DNA of 64,000 nucleotides from Allorhizobium pseudoryzae (GCF_011046245.1 NZ_CP049241.1:2062001-2126000); one strand, 5' to 3'; positions 1 to 9,499 are shown, counted from the stretch's first letter. Numbers and translations are program-made. The notes: a model not told the origin generated them from the letters alone.

Positions 1-2
1 TA

Positions 3-284
3 ACCGACGACGCGCCGGTGATCATGATGGCGCACGAGCCGGACGTCTTTCTCAACCCCGATCCGCGGATCAGCCTGACCCTGTCGGGGCATACGCATGG
101 CGGGCAGGTCAATCTGTTCGGCTGGCGGCCGATCAATGCTTCCTACGGCTCGGCGCTTTATCCGGCGGGCCTGTTCCGCAAGGCGGAGGGCGACCTCATC
201 GTCTCGCGCGGGCTCGGCTGCTCCTCGCTGCCGATGCGGATCGGCAACTGGCCAGAAATCCTGCTGATCGAACTCGGAGCATGA
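3..284 (+). CDS. Metallophosphoesterase, C-terminal part (5' end outside window)
   Basis: The reading frame is open from base 3 and ends at 282-284, so only the last 93 or so residues are present. The motif SGHTHGGQV is the conserved metal-binding block IV/V of calcineurin-like phosphoesterases of the YkuE/YaeI type, preceded by MMAHEPDVF, which fits the block that supplies another metal-ligand His. The end, with SRGLGCSSLPMRIG, is typical of the bacterial membrane-associated members that act on UDP-sugar lipids or other phosphodiesters. The substrate cannot be told from this fragment. The stop is one base before the ATG of the next gene, so the two are probably cotranscribed. Confidence 0.85.
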   Translation, partial: TDDAPVIMMAHEPDVFLNPDPRISLTLSGHTHGGQVNLFGWRPINASYGSALYPAGLFRKAEGDLIVSRGLGCSSLPMRIGNWPEILLIELGA

Positions 285-285
285 C

Positions 286-801
286 ATGGGCACCCGCATC
301 CGCATCAAGACGAAACCAAAGCGGACGTTTCAGATGCGGATCGCCGGGCTCGGTTTCCGCAATGGTCACGTTCTGGTGCACCGCGCGACGCATGAGAGCT
401 TCTGGACCTTTCCGGGCGGCGGCGCGGAGATCGGCGAGACTTCGGAAGAGACGCTGAAGCGGGAAATGGTGGAGGAACTCGGCGTCGAGGTGCAGGTGGA
501 GCGGCTGCTCTGGATGGTGGAGAACTTCTTCCGTTACGAGGGTCGCGACTGGCACGAACTCGGCCTCTATTACCTGATGCAGATCCCCGTCAGCTTTCCG
601 TTTGCGTCCGACACCATCATCCACCGGGTGCAGGATGGCGACAACGACCTCGAGTTCAAATGGGTGGAAGCGACGACCGCCGCTCTCAATGCCCTCGATA
701 TCCCGCCCTATTTTATCGCCGGAGAGATCGAGGCGCTGCCTCCCGCGCTGCGCCATCTCGTCTGGGACGACCGCGACCTGGATGCGAAGCCGCCCCGTTG
801 A
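286..801 (+). CDS. NUDIX hydrolase
   Basis: 171 residues. The Nudix box is clear near residues 43-66: GGGAEIGETSEETLKREM followed by VEELGV, matching G-x5-E-x7-REUXEEXGU with all the catalytic acidic residues. Proteins of this class cleave nucleoside diphosphates linked to another group using Mg2+. The N-terminus is basic (RIRIKTKPKR) and the C-terminal helix region FIAGEIEALPPALRHLVW is common in rhizobial relatives. The specific substrate (mutagenic dNTP, ADP-ribose or other) cannot be decided. It starts one base after the metallophosphoesterase stop, so translation is likely coupled. Confidence 0.85.
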   Translation: MGTRIRIKTKPKRTFQMRIAGLGFRNGHVLVHRATHESFWTFPGGGAEIGETSEETLKREMVEELGVEVQVERLLWMVENFFRYEGRDWHELGLYYLMQIPVSFPFASDTIIHRVQDGDNDLEFKWVEATTAALNALDIPPYFIAGEIEALPPALRHLVWDDRDLDAKPPR

Positions 802-803
802 CG

Positions 804-828
804 GGAACGCCATTCACCTGATGCCGTT
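804..828 (+). promoter_or_regulatory. EcfG-type promoter upstream of the DUF2945 gene
   Basis: GGAAC at 804-808, a 16-base spacer, and CGTT at 825-828, an exact match to the alphaproteobacterial EcfG (general stress sigma factor) consensus GGAAC-N16/17-CGTT. The CGTT ends 29 bases before the start of the stress-type small protein at 857. The -35 begins just after the stop of the NUDIX gene. Confidence 0.75.
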
Positions 829-856
829 TGTCTCCTGAAACCAGAGGAGACGATCG

Positions 857-1075
857 ATGAGCAAGATCAACAAGGGCGATGATGTTGCCTGGTCCTGGGG
901 ACGCGGCACCGCGGAGGGTACCGTGACGGATACCTTCACCGAGGATGTGACCCGCACGATCAAGGGGAAGAAGATCAAGCGCAAGGCGGATGAGAAGGAG
1001 CCCGCCTATTTGATCAAACAGGAGGATGGCGATCGAGTGCTGAAAAGCGCGTCCGAGGTGCACAAGTCGGGCTGA
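857..1075 (+). CDS. DUF2945 small protein (HVA1/TUDOR-like)
   Basis: 72 residues, hydrophilic, very rich in Lys and charged residues. It begins INKGDDVAWSWGRGTAEGTV, the hallmark start of DUF2945 (hypervirulence-associated TUDOR-domain family), and ends in the DGDRVLKSASEVHKSG pattern of that family. The function is not established; members are often small stress-induced proteins in bacteria. A good ribosome site (GAGGAGACGATCG) precedes the ATG, and an exact EcfG-type promoter lies directly upstream, which supports stress induction as a single-gene unit. Confidence 0.85.
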   Translation: MSKINKGDDVAWSWGRGTAEGTVTDTFTEDVTRTIKGKKIKRKADEKEPAYLIKQEDGDRVLKSASEVHKSG

Positions 1076-1183
1076 AGGCTCGCCTCGGAACCGCAAGAAG
1101 ACTTGCCACAGGCTTCGCGGTCAGTATGACAGGGGCGCGGGCGTGACGCCTGTTTCTGATGTCAGATGATGGTGGCGTACCTC

Positions 1184-1627
1184 ATGTCGGATCTTACCGT
1201 TTCCCTGTCCGGTGACCTTATCGACGGCGGCCACCGCCTCGTTCAGCGGGTCTATTACGAGGACACGGATTTCTCCGGCCTCGTCTACCATGCCCGCTAC
1301 CTGCATTTCCTGGAGCGGGGCCGCACGGATTACCTTCGGTGTCTCGGCTGCGAGCAGAGCGCGCTTCTATCGGTCGATGACGAAGGGCTCGTTTTTGTCG
1401 TGCACCGCATGGAGATCGACTTCAAGGCGCCGGCCCGCATGGATGATATCCTCACCGTCCTGACCCGCACGGAAAAGGCGGGCGGCGCGAAGATGGTGCT
1501 GACGCAGGAGATCCGCCGCGGCGAGACCCTGCTGATCGCCGCGAAGGTCATCATCGCCGTCATCAACAAGCACGGCCGTCCGCGGCGCCTGCCGGACACC
1601 ATCGCGACCTCCTTCCTCGCTGGTTGA
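1184..1627 (+). CDS. ybgC: Tol-Pal-associated acyl-CoA thioesterase YbgC
   Basis: 147 residues from the ATG at 1184; an in-frame ATG at 1166 would add six residues and neither start has a strong ribosome site. The hot-dog 4-HBT signature is visible: YYEDTDFSGLVYHARYLHF, with the catalytic Asp, followed by ERGRTDYLR. YbgC hydrolyses acyl-CoA or acyl-ACP thioesters and is the usual first gene of the tol-pal locus. Here tolQ does not follow directly: a two-gene cassette of about 3.1 kb is placed in between. Confidence 0.9.
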   Translation: MSDLTVSLSGDLIDGGHRLVQRVYYEDTDFSGLVYHARYLHFLERGRTDYLRCLGCEQSALLSVDDEGLVFVVHRMEIDFKAPARMDDILTVLTRTEKAGGAKMVLTQEIRRGETLLIAAKVIIAVINKHGRPRRLPDTIATSFLAG

Positions 1628-1684
1628 ACAGACGGCTGACAGTGCGCCCTGCCTGATGTATCAAAGGTGCGGGGAGGATTTTTC

Positions 1685-3106
1685 ATGCCGCACGCTTTCT
1701 GTCGCGCGGTTGCCGTCGTGGTGTGTGCACTGGCTGGCAACCCGGTTCTTTCTGCCGAGCCGTGGGAGGAGCGAACGCCGGAGATCGGGCAGGCGGGGTC
1801 CGAGGTTTCGGGCCTTCTCGATGCCGCACAACTGGCGCGTCTGACCGCGCTTGGCGAAAAGCTGTTTGCGGCGCGGTTCACCAGCCTTGACGGCAATGGA
1901 CGCCCCTTTGCCACGCAGGCCATCGTGCCGACCCGCCGCAAGCATCCGCCCGCCGCCGGTGAATTTTCCCGCACCGCCGGCATGGATGCCAATGGCTGTT
2001 CCGGCTGCCACAACCTGCCTTTTCCGGGTGGCGCCGGCGAATTCGTCACCAATGTCTTCGTCTCGGAGGGGTTCGAGAGCGCGGATTTCGATTCCACCGA
2101 TCCGCAGTTTTCCAATGAACGCGGTACGAATTCCCTGTTCGGGGCCGGCCTCGTCGAACTTCTGGCGCGCGAGATCACAGAGGATCTGCACCGGCAACGG
2201 TCCGAGGCCAGAAGCGAGGCGGCGCGGCGGGGCGAAACGGTGCGCGTGCGGCTTGTCTCCAAGGGCATCGACTACGGTTTCCTCACCGTCTCGCCGGACG
2301 GCATGGTGGATATGCGCGAACTCGACGGCATCGATATGGATCTCGTCATCCGTCCCTTCAGCCAGAAGGGTGTGATGACCTCGCTGCGGCAGTTCACGGT
2401 CAATGCGCTGAACCATCATCATGGCATGGAGGCCCGCGAACGGTTTGGCGCCCGCTGGACCGGCACGCTGGATTTCGATGGCGACGAGAAGCCCGACGAG
2501 ATCTCCGACGGTGATGTCTCGGCGCTCGTCGCCTGGCAGGCGACCCTTTACGCGCCACGGCAAGCGGCGCCCGAGAATGCCCGATGGAAAGAGATGGCGG
2601 CGCGCGGCGCAAAGACCTTCGAGACGCTGGGCTGTGCCGTCTGCCACAAGCCGAGCCTGCCGCTCTCCTCGCTCAGTTTCGCCGATCCGGGGCCCTTCGA
2701 TGTGGCGGGCACGCTGAACGACCGGCAGGTGCGCGAGCCCGCCATCTACGATCTCAACCTGTTTGGATGGGCAAAAACCTTGCCGCGCAACGAGAAGGGT
2801 GAGGTTCTGGTGCCGCTCTTCGGTGACCTGAAGCGGCATGTGATGACGGATGGCGGTCGCGAGACGCTCGGCAACGAGCTGATGGCGCAGCGTTTCGTCG
2901 ATCGCAACATCTTCATGACGGCGGAACTCTGGGGTGTCGCCTCGACGCCGCCCTATGGTCATCGCAACGACATGACGACGCTGGACGAGATCATCCGCGC
3001 GCATGGCGGGGCCGGCCGGACGGCCAGCGACGCCTATCAGGCGGCGGAAGAGACCGACCGCCAGGCCATCATCGCTTTCCTCAAGACCCTGGTGATCGGA
3101 CCATGA
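1685..3106 (+). CDS. Exported di-haem cytochrome c-type oxidoreductase (DUF1111 family)
   Basis: 473 residues from the ATG at 1685, chosen because GGGGAGGA lies just upstream; the frame is open 18 bases further. Residues 1-24 look like a signal peptide (hydrophobic stretch AVAVVVCALAG, then SAEP). Two c-type haem sites are visible: CSGCH at residues 105-109 and CAVCH at 317-321. Near the C-terminus, AELWGVASTPPYGHRNDMTT and DEIIRAHGG match the conserved end of the DUF1111 'di-haem oxidoreductase, putative peroxidase' family. The reaction is unknown. The stop overlaps the next start by four bases, so it forms an operon with the CRTAC1-like protein. Its position between ybgC and tolQ is unusual. 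Confidence 0.85.
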   Translation: MPHAFCRAVAVVVCALAGNPVLSAEPWEERTPEIGQAGSEVSGLLDAAQLARLTALGEKLFAARFTSLDGNGRPFATQAIVPTRRKHPPAAGEFSRTAGMDANGCSGCHNLPFPGGAGEFVTNVFVSEGFESADFDSTDPQFSNERGTNSLFGAGLVELLAREITEDLHRQRSEARSEAARRGETVRVRLVSKGIDYGFLTVSPDGMVDMRELDGIDMDLVIRPFSQKGVMTSLRQFTVNALNHHHGMEARERFGARWTGTLDFDGDEKPDEISDGDVSALVAWQATLYAPRQAAPENARWKEMAARGAKTFETLGCAVCHKPSLPLSSLSFADPGPFDVAGTLNDRQVREPAIYDLNLFGWAKTLPRNEKGEVLVPLFGDLKRHVMTDGGRETLGNELMAQRFVDRNIFMTAELWGVASTPPYGHRNDMTTLDEIIRAHGGAGRTASDAYQAAEETDRQAIIAFLKTLVIGP

Positions 3107-4776
3107 AGTTCTTGTCCCCTCTTCTCATTGCCATCGCCTTCGGGCTGTCCCCTCTGCCGGCTGCGGCTGACGAAAAGGCACCCTTTCTGATGGACGTGCC
3201 GCACTTCCAGGAAGAGGCGGCATCCGCCGGGATCGATCATCGCTATACCGGCCCCTGGGAATATTTCGTCGGCGGCGGGGTCGCGAGCTTCGACTGCAAT
3301 GGCGACCGGAAACCGGATCTGTTTCTGGCCGGCGGCAGCAGTGCGGCAGCCTTCTACGTCAACCATTCCCCCACCGGCGGGGCGTTGCGCTTCGAAAGGA
3401 CCGATGCCGGGATCGATCCGAAGGACCTGGAAAAGGTGCTCGGCGCCTATCCGCTCGATATCGACAATGACCGCATCCTCGATCTCGTCGTGCTGCGGCT
3501 CGGGGAAAACCTCGTGCTGCGCGGCAGGGGGGAGTGCCGGTTCGAAAAGGCCAATCGCAGCCTCTCCTTCGAAGGCGGGCGGGAGTGGACCACGGCCTTT
3601 GCGGCGACCTGGGAGCCGGAGCAGCGGTTTCCGACGCTTGCTTTCGGCAATTATGTCGATCGGTCGGCCCCCGGCACACCCTTTGGAACCTGTGCACCGA
3701 ACGTGTTGATGCGCCCGCGCGCGGGCGAGGTTGCCGATTACGGCGACCCTCTGTCGCTTGAGCCGGGTTACTGCGCGCTCTCCATGCTGTTCACCGACTG
3801 GAACAATACCGGCGAGCGGGATCTGCGCATCACCAATGACCGCCAGTATTATCGCGGCGGGCAGGAGCAGTTGTGGTCCGTTCCGGCGGCGCGTGCACCA
3901 AAGCTCTATTCGGCAGGGCAGGGTTGGAAGGCCTTGACCATCTGGGGCATGGGCATTGCGGAAACGGACATCAATGGCGATGGCCGTCCCGATTACGCGC
4001 TGACTTCGATGGGCGACACGAAGCTGCAGACGCTGGACGATGATGCGGAGGAGGATCGGCCGACCTACCGCGACATCGCGTTCGAGCGGCAGGCCACCGC
4101 CCACCGCCCCTATACCGGCGCCGACGTCAAACCCTCCACCGGCTGGCACGCGCAGTTCGCCGACATCAACAACGACACCAACATCGATCTCTTCATCGCC
4201 AAGGGCAATGTGGAGGCCATGCCGGAGTTTGCCTCAGAGGACCCGAACAACCTGCTGCTCGGCGATTTCAACGGCCTCTTTCACGAGGAGGGGCTGGAGG
4301 CCGGACTTGCGGATCGTGCCCGCAGCCGCGGTGCGGCCGTCGATGACTTCAACAATGACGGTATGCTGGACATGGTAATCGTCAACCGCATGGCACCCGT
4401 CAGCCTGATGCGCAATCTCGGCGCCCGCACGGATTGGGGCCACCGGCCGCTCGGCAACTGGACGAAGATCGCGCTCGACAATGGCACGGTGAACCCGTTC
4501 GGCGTCGGGGCGAAGATCAATATCCGGATCGGAACGCGCACCATCACCCGCACCGTCTCGGTCGGCGGCGGTCATGCATCCGGCCAGGCGGGCTTCGTTC
4601 ATCTCGGTCTCGGGGTCAACGAACGGGCGGTCGTTCGGGTGCAGTGGCCGGATGGCGAGTGGAGCCAGCCCTACCGGATCTTTGCCAATAACCATGTCGT
4701 CATCGAACGGGGTGCGACGGCGGCGAAGTACTGGCTGCCGCTGGATGGAGAGCCTGCGGTGGCAAGCCGGCAATAG
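3103..4776 (+). CDS. Exported CRTAC1/ASPIC-UnbV FG-GAP beta-propeller protein
   Basis: 557 residues with an N-terminal signal peptide (LLIAIAFGLSPLPAAA). Calcium-binding FG-GAP/VCBS-type repeats recur: DCNGDRKPDLFLAG near 65, DIDNDRILDLVVL near 120, DINGDGRPDYALTS near 290, DINNDTNIDLFIAKG near 350 and DFNNDGMLDMVIV near 420. The C-terminal part, with NPFGVGAKINIRIG, SVGGGHASGQAGFVHLGLG and VQWPDGEW, is the ASPIC/UnbV domain. Proteins of this family are secreted or surface propellers of unknown bacterial function. The gene overlaps the di-haem gene by 4 bp and may be its periplasmic partner, which is inference from gene pairing. Confidence 0.88.
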   Translation: MKFLSPLLIAIAFGLSPLPAAADEKAPFLMDVPHFQEEAASAGIDHRYTGPWEYFVGGGVASFDCNGDRKPDLFLAGGSSAAAFYVNHSPTGGALRFERTDAGIDPKDLEKVLGAYPLDIDNDRILDLVVLRLGENLVLRGRGECRFEKANRSLSFEGGREWTTAFAATWEPEQRFPTLAFGNYVDRSAPGTPFGTCAPNVLMRPRAGEVADYGDPLSLEPGYCALSMLFTDWNNTGERDLRITNDRQYYRGGQEQLWSVPAARAPKLYSAGQGWKALTIWGMGIAETDINGDGRPDYALTSMGDTKLQTLDDDAEEDRPTYRDIAFERQATAHRPYTGADVKPSTGWHAQFADINNDTNIDLFIAKGNVEAMPEFASEDPNNLLLGDFNGLFHEEGLEAGLADRARSRGAAVDDFNNDGMLDMVIVNRMAPVSLMRNLGARTDWGHRPLGNWTKIALDNGTVNPFGVGAKINIRIGTRTITRTVSVGGGHASGQAGFVHLGLGVNERAVVRVQWPDGEWSQPYRIFANNHVVIERGATAAKYWLPLDGEPAVASRQ

Positions 4777-5012
4777 AGATCGAGGCGATTGCCGGCTGCC
4801 GCGTCAACACATCCTTAACCATAATATTGTCTTACTGACTGCCATAGCGTTTGTGCGGTGCACGCCTTCCTTTGACCAAATTTAACGGTCAGAAGCAGGC
4901 TGAAATCTCAGGCAAACGGGCAATTCTGCGCAAGTCGCGTCTTCTGGATGAGAACTGGCGAACCGGTCCGTATTGGTACGTGCCGGGTAATTTGATTCGG
5001 GGTAGTGGGTAG

Positions 5013-5732
5013 ATGGAACACGCGGATTTGGCAGCTGCGGCAAGCTCGGTGAGCCTCTGGTCTCTCTTCATGCAGGCCGGCTTGATCGTCAAGCTCGTCA
5101 TGATCGGGTTGATCGGCGCATCGGTCTGGACCTGGGCGATCGTGATCGACAAATACATGACCTTTGCCAAGGCAAAGCGCCAGTTCGACCAGTTCGAGCA
5201 GGTTTTCTGGTCGGGCCAGTCGCTGGAGGAACTCTACCGCACGCTGGCCGAGCGGCAGAACACCGGTCTTGCGGCGATCTTCGTTGCCGCCATGCGCGAG
5301 TGGAAGAAAAGCTTTGAGCGCGGCGCGCGTTCGCCGATCGGCCTGCAGATGCGCATCGACCGTGCGATGGACGTGACGATTGCCCGGGAAAGCGAACATT
5401 ACGAGGCGCGGCTTCCGTCGCTCGCCACCATCGGTTCTGCCGGCCCCTTCATCGGTCTCTTCGGTACCGTCGTCGGTATCATGACGTCGTTCCAGGCGAT
5501 TGCCGGCTCGAAATCGACCAACCTTGCCGTCGTGGCGCCCGGTATCGCCGAAGCGCTTCTGGCAACCGCCATCGGTCTCGTCGCGGCCATTCCCGCCGTC
5601 ATGGCCTACAACAAGTTCATGGGCGATGCCGGCAAGCTGTCGTCGCGCATGGAAGGATTTGCCGACGAGTTCTCGGCCATCCTGTCGCGCCAGATCGACG
5701 AGAAGCTGCAGCCGCGTCAGGCGGCCCAGTAA
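5013..5732 (+). CDS. tolQ: Tol-Pal motor protein TolQ
   Basis: 239 residues, the usual size. TolQ is an inner-membrane proton-channel subunit of the ExbB/MotA family. The first membrane segment lies near residues 25-45 ([20 protein letters not shown]); the conserved block [20 protein letters not shown] near 135-155 and the third segment [19 protein letters not shown] near 185-205 are diagnostic. With TolR it energises constriction of the outer membrane at division. It starts the compact tolQRAB series; 236 bp of intergenic DNA precede it, so it probably has its own promoter in addition to any read-through from ybgC. Confidence 0.96.
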   Translation: MEHADLAAAASSVSLWSLFMQAGLIVKLVMIGLIGASVWTWAIVIDKYMTFAKAKRQFDQFEQVFWSGQSLEELYRTLAERQNTGLAAIFVAAMREWKKSFERGARSPIGLQMRIDRAMDVTIARESEHYEARLPSLATIGSAGPFIGLFGTVVGIMTSFQAIAGSKSTNLAVVAPGIAEALLATAIGLVAAIPAVMAYNKFMGDAGKLSSRMEGFADEFSAILSRQIDEKLQPRQAAQ

Positions 5733-5759
5733 CCCCGTCCGGATCCAGGAGAGCGTAAC

Positions 5760-6218
5760 ATGGGTATGTCTGCAGGAGGATCGAAGGGCTCGGGCGGCGG
5801 CAGGCGCCGTCGTGGCGGCCGTGGCCGGGGCGGAGCGATCAGCGAAATCAACGTCACGCCACTCGTCGATGTCATGCTCGTGCTTCTGATCATCTTCATG
5901 GTCGCCGCCCCGATGATGACGGTCGGCGTGCCGATCGACCTGCCGGAAACGCAGGCGAAGGCGATGAATTCCGACACGCAGCCGATCACGGTCTCCGTCA
6001 ATCCGGAAGGCCAGATCTATCTGCAGGAAACCCCGATCGCGCTGGAAGAAGTGGTGCCGAAGCTCGAGGCCATCGCCACGACCGGCTACAATGAACGTAT
6101 CTATGTGCGCGGCGATACGGCTGCCGCCTATGGCGTTGTCATGAAGGTCATGGCGCGCATCTCTGCAGCGGGCTTCAAGAATATCGGTCTTGTGACGCTG
6201 CAGGAAACGCAGAACTGA
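5760..6218 (+). CDS. tolR: Tol-Pal motor protein TolR
   Basis: 152 residues. After a Gly/Arg-rich cytoplasmic N-terminus comes the single membrane helix with the conserved proton-carrying Asp: [20 protein letters not shown], around residues 36-55. The periplasmic ExbD/TolR domain follows, ending [13 protein letters not shown] strong ribosome site (CCAGGAGAG) precedes the ATG. It follows tolQ by 27 bp and precedes tolA by 9 bp. Confidence 0.95.
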   Translation: MGMSAGGSKGSGGGRRRRGGRGRGGAISEINVTPLVDVMLVLLIIFMVAAPMMTVGVPIDLPETQAKAMNSDTQPITVSVNPEGQIYLQETPIALEEVVPKLEAIATTGYNERIYVRGDTAAAYGVVMKVMARISAAGFKNIGLVTLQETQN

Positions 6219-6227
6219 CGGGTCGAC

Positions 6228-7361
6228 ATGAAGACTAGTCTCGGCACATCGCTGGTTATGCATACGCTCGTGCTGAGCTGGGCGCTTCTGTCCCTCAGCG
6301 CGCCGGCCTCGTTCGAGGTCGCGCCGGTGGATGCACTGCCCGTCGATATCGTTCCCGTCGAGTCGATCACCCAGACGCAGAAGGGCGAAGAGACCGCGCC
6401 CAAGACGGAAAAGCCGGCGCCGAAGGAAACCAAGAACCAGAAGGTCGTCGAAAACGCCGAGCATGCCGGCGACAACGATGTCGATCTAAAGAACCCGCCG
6501 ACGCCTGCCAAACGTCCGGTCGAGACCGAGGTTGCGGCGGCCCCTCCCAAGGTCGAGAAGCCGCTTCCCAACCCGACCAACGAAAACAACCAGGTGAAGG
6601 AGATCGCGCCGGAAGAGACGGTCGAGAAGCCGCAGGAGGTCGCAGCCCTTCCGCAGCCGAAGCCGGAGATCACGCCGCCGACGCCGAAACCCGAACCGCA
6701 GCCGGAACCCAAGCCCGTCGAGAAACAGGCCGAGGAAATCCCGCTTCCCGATGCGGCGCCGATACCCGCTGCCCGCCCGAAGCCGGAGCCGCCGAAGCCG
6801 CAGGAAGCGAAGCCTGCGGAAAAGCCGGCCGAACAGAAACCGGATACGAAGGCTGCCGAGAAGACCCCGGACAAGAAGGTGTCGGACAAGAAGCAGGAGG
6901 TCGCAAAGGCCACCTCCTCGCAGCAGAGCGATTTCAATGCGAACGAGATTGCGGCGCTGCTCAACAAGCAGGAATCGGCTGGCGGCGGCGCCAAGCGCTC
7001 GACGGAAGTGGCCTCACGCGGCGACAAGAAGACCATCGGCGTCGGCCTCAGCGCGACCGAGATCGATTCCGTCAAGGGCCAGATCCAGGGCAACTGGTCG
7101 CTGGTGGCGGGTCTGACCGGCGTGCAGGAAGTGCGTGTCAAGATCCGCGTCCAGCTCGACCAGGCCGGCAACATCGTCGGCCAGCCGGAAGTGACCGCGA
7201 CCGGCGGGCCGGAGGGAACGCGCCGGGCGGTCGAAAGCAGCACCCGCCGCGCGCTTCTGAAGTCCGCCCCATTGAAGAATTTGCCGCCCGAGAAATATGA
7301 GGGCGAAAAAGGATGGAATGTTCTCGTCCTGAACTTCGATCCGTCCGAATTCGCTCTTTAA
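6228..7361 (+). CDS. tolA: Cell envelope protein TolA
   Basis: 377 residues in the standard TolA layout: an N-terminal membrane anchor (HTLVLSWALLSLSAP, about residues 12-26), a long low-complexity Pro/Lys/Glu/Ala region (about 50-235), then a C-terminal TonB/TolA-like domain starting near SATEIDSVKGQIQGNW and ending NVLVLNFDPSEF. It spans the periplasm and links the TolQR motor to Pal/TolB. Sequence conservation is confined to the ends, as is normal for this family. Confidence 0.93.
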   Translation: MKTSLGTSLVMHTLVLSWALLSLSAPASFEVAPVDALPVDIVPVESITQTQKGEETAPKTEKPAPKETKNQKVVENAEHAGDNDVDLKNPPTPAKRPVETEVAAAPPKVEKPLPNPTNENNQVKEIAPEETVEKPQEVAALPQPKPEITPPTPKPEPQPEPKPVEKQAEEIPLPDAAPIPAARPKPEPPKPQEAKPAEKPAEQKPDTKAAEKTPDKKVSDKKQEVAKATSSQQSDFNANEIAALLNKQESAGGGAKRSTEVASRGDKKTIGVGLSATEIDSVKGQIQGNWSLVAGLTGVQEVRVKIRVQLDQAGNIVGQPEVTATGGPEGTRRAVESSTRRALLKSAPLKNLPPEKYEGEKGWNVLVLNFDPSEFAL

Positions 7362-7445
7362 GCTGGCAGGTTTTGGAACGATGAAAAACTGTCCGATCCG
7401 AAAGCCTCGCCTCAATATCCGTGCAAAGCTGAAAGGCTTGTCTCA

Positions 7446-8759
7446 ATGATCAAGAGTTTTCTTCTCCGTGCCGTGATGGTGGCGGCGAGCCTGCTGACCG
7501 CCTCTGCGGTCGTGACTGCGGCCAAGGCCGAGGTCGTGATCAACATCAACAAGGGCAATGTCCAGCCGCTGCCGATCGCGATCACCGACTTCCAGTCGAG
7601 TGGGGATCTCGGCGCCCAGGTGTCGAGCGTCATTGCCGCCGACCTGCAGCGGTCGGGTCTGTTTGCGCCGATCAACAAGGCCGCCTTCATCCAGAAGATC
7701 TCCGATCCCAACCAGATGCCGCGGTTTGAGGACTGGAAGGCGATCAACGCCCAGGCCCTGGTGACCGGCCGCGTGACGCGGGAAGGCGATGGCCGCCTGC
7801 GTGCCGAATTCCGCCTGTGGGATACCTATGCCGGCCAGCAGATGACCGGCCAGCAGTTCTTCACCCAGCCGGAAAACTGGCGCCGCGTCGCCCACATCAT
7901 CGCCGATGCGATCTATGAAAAGATCACCGGCGAGAAGGGCTATTTCGATACCCGCGTCGTCTTCGTTTCGGAAAGCGGACCGAAGACCGCCCGCCAGCGC
8001 CAGCTGGCGATCATGGACCAGGACGGGTTCAACGTGCGCATGCTGACGGATGCCAAGAACATCGTTCTGACGCCGCGGTTTTCGCCGAACCGCCAGGAAG
8101 TGACCTATATGTCATTCGAGGGCCAGCAGCCGCGCGTCTACCTGCTCCAGCTGGAGACGGGACAGCGCGAGGTGGTCGGCAACTTCCCGGGCATGACGTT
8201 CTCGCCGCGCTTCTCTCCGGATGGCCAGAAGGTCATCATGAGCCTGCAGCAGGATGGCAATTCGAACATCTATACGATGGACCTGCGCTCGCGCACGACC
8301 ACGCGTCTGACGAGCACGGCGGCGATCGATACCTCGCCCTCCTATTCGCCGGACGGTTCGCGGATCGCCTTCGAAAGCGACCGCGGCGGACGCCAGCAGC
8401 TCTACGTGATGAATGCCGACGGCACGGGCCAGACCCGCATTTCCTTCGGCGACGGCGCCTATTCGACACCGGTCTGGTCGCCGCGCGGGGATCTGATCGC
8501 CTTCACCAAGCAGTCCGGCGGCAAGTTCTCGATCGGCGTGATGAAGCCGGACGGGTCCGGCGAGCGTATCCTGACGAGCGGCTTCCACAACGAGGGCCCC
8601 ACCTGGGCGCCGAACGGCCGCGTGCTGATGTTCTTCCGCCAGGCATCCGGTGCCGGTGGGCCGCAGCTCTACTCGATCGACCTGACCGGTTACAACGAGC
8701 AGCTGATCAAGACGCCGGCCTTTGCATCCGACCCGGCCTGGTCGCCGCTGCTCGAATAA
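7446..8759 (+). CDS. tolB: Tol-Pal periplasmic protein TolB
   Basis: 437 residues with a signal peptide ([23 protein letters not shown]). The N-terminal domain ([17 protein letters not shown], then [14 protein letters not shown]) is followed by a six-bladed propeller whose WD40-like repeats are seen as [27 protein letters not shown] and [11 protein letters not shown]. TolB interacts with Pal and the TolA C-terminal domain. It lies 84 bp after tolA and is followed by a hairpin at 8789-8816. Confidence 0.96.
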   Translation: MIKSFLLRAVMVAASLLTASAVVTAAKAEVVININKGNVQPLPIAITDFQSSGDLGAQVSSVIAADLQRSGLFAPINKAAFIQKISDPNQMPRFEDWKAINAQALVTGRVTREGDGRLRAEFRLWDTYAGQQMTGQQFFTQPENWRRVAHIIADAIYEKITGEKGYFDTRVVFVSESGPKTARQRQLAIMDQDGFNVRMLTDAKNIVLTPRFSPNRQEVTYMSFEGQQPRVYLLQLETGQREVVGNFPGMTFSPRFSPDGQKVIMSLQQDGNSNIYTMDLRSRTTTRLTSTAAIDTSPSYSPDGSRIAFESDRGGRQQLYVMNADGTGQTRISFGDGAYSTPVWSPRGDLIAFTKQSGGKFSIGVMKPDGSGERILTSGFHNEGPTWAPNGRVLMFFRQASGAGGPQLYSIDLTGYNEQLIKTPAFASDPAWSPLLE

Positions 8760-8788
8760 CGGCAACATTCGGACCATGTGCCATGGTC

Positions 8789-8816
8789 ATGCCGCATTCT
8801 CCTGAGAATTCGGCAT
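8789..8816 (+). terminator. Hairpin after tolB (attenuating or processing stem)
   Basis: 13-base arms at 8789-8801 and 8804-8816 pair with a single C/T mismatch around a 2-base loop. No T-run follows, so this may be a processing or partial termination site between tolB and pal. Confidence 0.5.
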
Positions 8817-8941
8817 GATAGCTGATCTTCACATCCTGTTAACCATACTGGTTGGGAATGGGTTAACCAGGAAAGCATACAGTCCGGAAACGATAAAATC
8901 CCAGACCCCGCTTCCTATTTGTGATCAAGGAGAGACCGGCG

Positions 8942-9478
8942 ATGAGCCGCAACCACACCCCGGCCATGAGCCGCATGCAGAACCTGGCCCGTAATCCGGC
9001 CGTTATCGCACTGACGCTTGCTCTTGCACTGGCTGGCTGCGCCAACAAGAAGAACATGCCGAACAGTGCCGGCGAGCTTGGCCTCGGCGCCGGCGCCGGT
9101 GCCGCGACCCCGGGTTCCTCGCAGGACTTCACCGTCAACGTCGGCGACCGCATCTTCTTCGACACCGATTCCTCGTCGATCCGCGCCGATGCCCAGCAGA
9201 CGCTCGACCGTCAGGCGCAGTGGCTGATGCGCTACCCGAACTACGCAATCACCGTCGAAGGCCATGCCGACGAACGCGGCACGCGCGAATACAACCTTGC
9301 ACTCGGTGCCCGTCGTGCGGCTGCGACCCGTGACTACCTCGCCTCGCGTGGTGTTCCGGCCAACCGCATGCGCACCATTTCCTACGGCAAGGAGCGCCCG
9401 GTTGCGGTGTGCGACGACATCTCGTGCTGGTCTCAGAACCGCCGCGCCGTCACCGTTCTCGGTGGCGCCGGTTCCTGA
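8942..9478 (+). CDS. pal: Peptidoglycan-associated lipoprotein Pal
   Basis: 178 residues. The ATG at 8942 is preferred because AAGGAGAG lies 8 bases upstream; a GTG at 8921 is in frame. A lipoprotein signal ends in the lipobox LAGC with the acylated Cys at residue 33. The C-terminal OmpA-like domain binds peptidoglycan: FDTDSSSIRADAQ, VEGHADERGTREYNLALG with the diaminopimelate-binding Asp/Arg pair, and YGKERPVA. It works with TolB and TolA to hold and constrict the outer membrane. A factor-independent terminator follows at about 9500-9530. Upstream DNA carries TTAACC motifs in opposite orientation (8839 and 8863). Confidence 0.95.
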   Translation: MSRNHTPAMSRMQNLARNPAVIALTLALALAGCANKKNMPNSAGELGLGAGAGAATPGSSQDFTVNVGDRIFFDTDSSSIRADAQQTLDRQAQWLMRYPNYAITVEGHADERGTREYNLALGARRAAATRDYLASRGVPANRMRTISYGKERPVAVCDDISCWSQNRRAVTVLGGAGS

Positions 9479-9499
9479 TCAGCCGCCGATGGCATAGGG

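Noticed and set aside
1628..5012. The di-haem/CRTAC1 insertion considered as a genomic island
   Set aside because: I see no integrase, tRNA junction, flanking repeats or abrupt composition change around it, so it is treated as a local insertion or rearrangement only.
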